Assembly (NCBI RefSeq): GCF_013090115.1
Contig: NZ_JABFNN010000041.1
Location: 46,719-110,718, forward strand
Reading direction: 5' to 3'
From: Flagellimonas amphidinii
GTDB taxonomy: Bacteria; Bacteroidota; Bacteroidia; Flavobacteriales; Flavobacteriaceae
Length of the DNA: 64,000 nt
In this document: positions 61,704 to 64,000 of the stretch, piece by piece
Position numbering within the stretch: the first letter of the stretch is position 1
How the letters are laid out: each line of letters starts with the position of its first letter
The notes under the pieces: generated by a model
What the model saw: only the letters and a program-made list of their open reading frames with translations
Database searches by the model: none
Told to the model about the DNA's origin: nothing
Program-made: the position numbers and the translations under genes

Positions 61704-64000
61704 ATGATTGGATTTTTACATTTTCAACTACATCAACAAGACAGACAAAAATATCTGAAGAACTTGTTGCACTTTGTCATAACACTCCTTGTTTTCTTAT
61801 GTTCTGGAATCCAACTGAGAGCACAGCAATTGGACACTTGGTTCACGGCAGATAGGGCTGTGAATTCTGCCCCCTTGCCAAGCCCGGGCAGTATTCACCT
61901 TTTTACACCTTATGCCCCTGCTGATGGTACTACGGTCACCACCTGGTATGATTTTATAGATTTCACCCCACAAGATGCGCTATCCCATCCTGCGCCAGCT
62001 GATTATCCTTTACCTCCTCCAGCTGGATTTGATTACCCTTTTCCAAACAGTGTTTTCCCCTTGTTTCTTTCACCAACAGGATCTATTCCGGGACAGCCCA
62101 TCTTGGAAAGAAATGAAATGAATTTCAATCCTGTGGTTAGGTTCGATGGAAGTGGAAACGGACAGGCACTTCATTTCGACTCAGATTCCCGAAACGACGT
62201 AACCGTAATTGTGGTTTTTAGGGCAGCTGGTGCAGGAACCACCGCAGAAACCCAACGCCTCCTTTTTGGGGGGGATGTAGACACACACCATTTAAGTTTC
62301 AATCCTGACGATATTACAACAAACCTATCACTGGGCGTATCAGCTGGAGATCGATTTTCCATAGGTAGAACTTGGTCAGGTGATGGAGGTACTGGTTACT
62401 TTCAGGGTGGTGGCATCAATTTATTAAGAAAACCAACCATCGGTCTCTTTCAAAGAACCGCAGGCGCAGATCAAGAAACTTTTTTAACCCATGTAAATGG
62501 GGTTCAGGATATCAGCACCACGCGTAATCATCCTTTGGCAGACAATTCACTTTTCTTCTTTAATCGTTTAGGAAAACATTTTAACAGTAATGACTCCGCT
62601 CGTAACCTTACAGGGGATATTTCTGAAGTTATGCTTCTTGATGGTGCTATTCCTCCTACAGCAGTACAAGTGGCAGAAAGTTATCTTGCTATTAAATATG
62701 GTATTACCTTATCCAATGGTCCTACCTTGGGTAGTGAAGATGGAAATACCAACTATAATTATGTAGCTGCAGATGGAACTGTAATATGGACTGCTGAATC
62801 TACATACATATATGATATTGCAGGGATTGGGGCTGATAGGTATGAAGATTTTGATGCTGGATTGCCTGGAACTACTGGTGATCTCAAACTACGTTTCAAT
62901 TTACATCAACGTATCTCTAAGAGTGAAAACCCCGAGGCCATTGTCACCATGTCCACAAATACGGATTTCATTCAAGATAACCTAGATACCAGTAGAACAG
63001 AAGTTGATAATGGCACTTCTGTATTTTCTTACTTACATAACTATCTTATGTGGGCTAGTGATAGACAGCCAATCACCGAAGTAACAACTGAGTTGCCCCC
63101 GGCACTACCACAAATTACATCAAGAATAGAAAGGGAATGGAGGGTTCAAATGGACAACTCCCCAGGGTTGACTCCAATAGGCGGTGTTAGTGTCCGAATC
63201 AATCTCACAGGATCAACCATAATCAACAATGGTGATTGTGCACTCCATCTGATGATTGACACTGATAATGATGGGGATTTCACAACCGGTCCCATCACCT
63301 TGCTACAAGCAACAAGTATTGATGCTTTTGGCAATGTTTATTTTGATGGGGTGGATTTTGCACATCAAAACGTATTTACAGTAGGTTTTGGGGACATTGA
63401 AGATCCTACAGCCTCAAATCCAGACCCTTTAGTAGTATGTGATACAGCTCCTGCTCCAGACCCTTTGGTTGTTGATGATGAGGCAGACAATTGCGCCGTG
63501 GATTCTGTCACACACATAAGCGATGTTTCAGATGGCTTAACCAATCCAGAAACCATTACCCGAACCTATAGAATAACAGATACTTCTGGAAACTTTATAG
63601 ATGTTCAGCAAACAATAGAAGTATATACCTCTCCAAATGCAGGAACCAGTAATACTATTTCCATATGCCAAGGAGATACAACCACAATAGACCTCTTTGG
63701 AGAACTTTCGGGATCACCCGACACGGGCGGTACATGGACCGATGTGAACAACCTCCTCGGCGGCGGTGCTAATGCCCCTATAGCCGATGCAACCGCGGCA
63801 GCCATGAATTTTTCTGGTGCGGCCTCCGGAACTTATATTTTCAATTATACCATAACACCAACAGCTCCTTCACCTTGCCCTGCGGATTCTGCAACTGTGA
63901 CCGTCATAATAGTAAATCAACCAGATGCGGGGACAAACGGAACGCTCACCATCTGTACGGGGGACACCCTTACCGATGCACAGCTGTTCGCAGCTCTTGG
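61704..64000 (+). CDS. Large secreted adhesin-like protein, N-terminal part (runs off the window)
   Basis: Open for 765 codons from the ATG at 61704 to the window end with no stop. A long n-region leads to a signal peptide (LLHFVITLLVFLCSGIQLRAQ). Next is a concanavalin/LamG-like domain at about 125-325 (NFNPVVRFDGSGNGQALHFD, GDISEVMLLDGA) followed by SYLAIKYGITL, a marker of DUF8202-type proteins, and IYDIAGIGADRYEDF. After that come HYR-like Cys-containing repeats (DDEADNCAVDSVTHISD, TRTYRITDTSGNF) and the start of about 90-residue repeats with ISICQGDTTTIDLFGELSGSPDTGGTWTD and LTICTGDTL. Such proteins in gliding flavobacteria usually end in a type IX secretion or gliding-motility C-terminal domain, outside this window. 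Probably surface adhesion. Confidence 0.85.
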   Translation, partial: MIGFLHFQLHQQDRQKYLKNLLHFVITLLVFLCSGIQLRAQQLDTWFTADRAVNSAPLPSPGSIHLFTPYAPADGTTVTTWYDFIDFTPQDALSHPAPADYPLPPPAGFDYPFPNSVFPLFLSPTGSIPGQPILERNEMNFNPVVRFDGSGNGQALHFDSDSRNDVTVIVVFRAAGAGTTAETQRLLFGGDVDTHHLSFNPDDITTNLSLGVSAGDRFSIGRTWSGDGGTGYFQGGGINLLRKPTIGLFQRTAGADQETFLTHVNGVQDISTTRNHPLADNSLFFFNRLGKHFNSNDSARNLTGDISEVMLLDGAIPPTAVQVAESYLAIKYGITLSNGPTLGSEDGNTNYNYVAADGTVIWTAESTYIYDIAGIGADRYEDFDAGLPGTTGDLKLRFNLHQRISKSENPEAIVTMSTNTDFIQDNLDTSRTEVDNGTSVFSYLHNYLMWASDRQPITEVTTELPPALPQITSRIEREWRVQMDNSPGLTPIGGVSVRINLTGSTIINNGDCALHLMIDTDNDGDFTTGPITLLQATSIDAFGNVYFDGVDFAHQNVFTVGFGDIEDPTASNPDPLVVCDTAPAPDPLVVDDEADNCAVDSVTHISDVSDGLTNPETITRTYRITDTSGNFIDVQQTIEVYTSPNAGTSNTISICQGDTTTIDLFGELSGSPDTGGTWTDVNNLLGGGANAPIADATAAAMNFSGAASGTYIFNYTITPTAPSPCPADSATVTVIIVNQPDAGTNGTLTICTGDTLTDAQLFAAL

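Noticed and set aside
1..64000. CRISPR arrays, insertion sequences, integrases, phage genes
   Set aside because: No regularly spaced repeats, transposase or integrase motifs were seen anywhere in the window.

Overview
The window looks like a chromosome segment from a marine or alga-associated Flavobacteriaceae (Bacteroidota). Three SusC/SusD outer-membrane uptake pairs, two ECF-sigma/FecR cassettes, TAnnTTTG-type promoter boxes and many lipoproteins point there. Genus cannot be fixed from sequence alone; Zobellia, Maribacter and Arenibacter relatives are plausible. No tRNA, rRNA, CRISPR array or insertion sequence was seen.

Layout. (1) 67-7091, minus strand: sigma factor, FecR, STN-type SusC and SusD, a self-contained uptake locus whose downstream part lies off the left edge. 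(2) 7092-10200: gene-poor, with a lipoprotein carrying two copies of an unrecognised Cys-bounded domain, a small exported protein and orphan hairpin terminators. (3) 10201-18603: a phosphorus-related block with visibly higher G+C. It starts inside a chimeric open frame (sigma-factor head joined to pieces of an FG-GAP protein). Next come two phosphatases sharing a duplicated C-terminal module, an XRE-cupin regulator, and a phosphonate-catabolism-type operon (zinc dehydrogenase, PhnX-like HAD hydrolase, MFS-like carrier). (4) 18810-51890: a large rhamnose/rhamnogalacturonan utilization locus. It holds a GntR regulator, GH2, tandem CE12 esterase, GH28, sulfatase, two GH105-type hydrolases, GH31, PL22-like lyase, GH106 rhamnosidase, an esterase-GH43 fusion and SusC/SusD. 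The catabolic operon encodes RhaI, RhaB, RhaEW, a lactate-type dehydrogenase and RhaM (the last in a neighbouring operon), plus an NCS1 permease and a nucleoside-hydrolase-like protein. (5) 52165-61024: a second sigma/FecR/SusC/SusD cassette followed by a glycerophosphodiesterase and a metallo-beta-lactamase-fold protein. (6) 61704-end: the N-terminal part of a very large secreted adhesin-like protein.

Main regulatory observation. Five promoters of region 4 carry the same arrangement: an 8-bp element CAGGAYAG (usually doubled with a 10-bp period) exactly 19 nt upstream of a TAnnTTTG-like box. They drive GH2-CE12, SusC-SusD, GH31, PL22-GH106-GH105-esterase/GH43, and the rhamnose catabolic operon. 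This predicts a one-regulator, activator-type regulon, most likely read by the adjacent GntR protein. Separately, the phosphonate-type operon has a 10-bp-arm inverted repeat that exactly brackets its TATATTTG box, as expected for a repressor site of the divergent XRE-cupin protein.

Working model. Surface enzymes trim an acetylated and possibly sulfated rhamnogalacturonan-like polymer. SusCD imports oligomers, periplasmic enzymes release L-rhamnose, and the operon converts it to DHAP plus lactate and then pyruvate. Regions 3 and 5 suggest a parallel capacity for organic phosphorus. All functions are read from motifs and family memory, with no database search.
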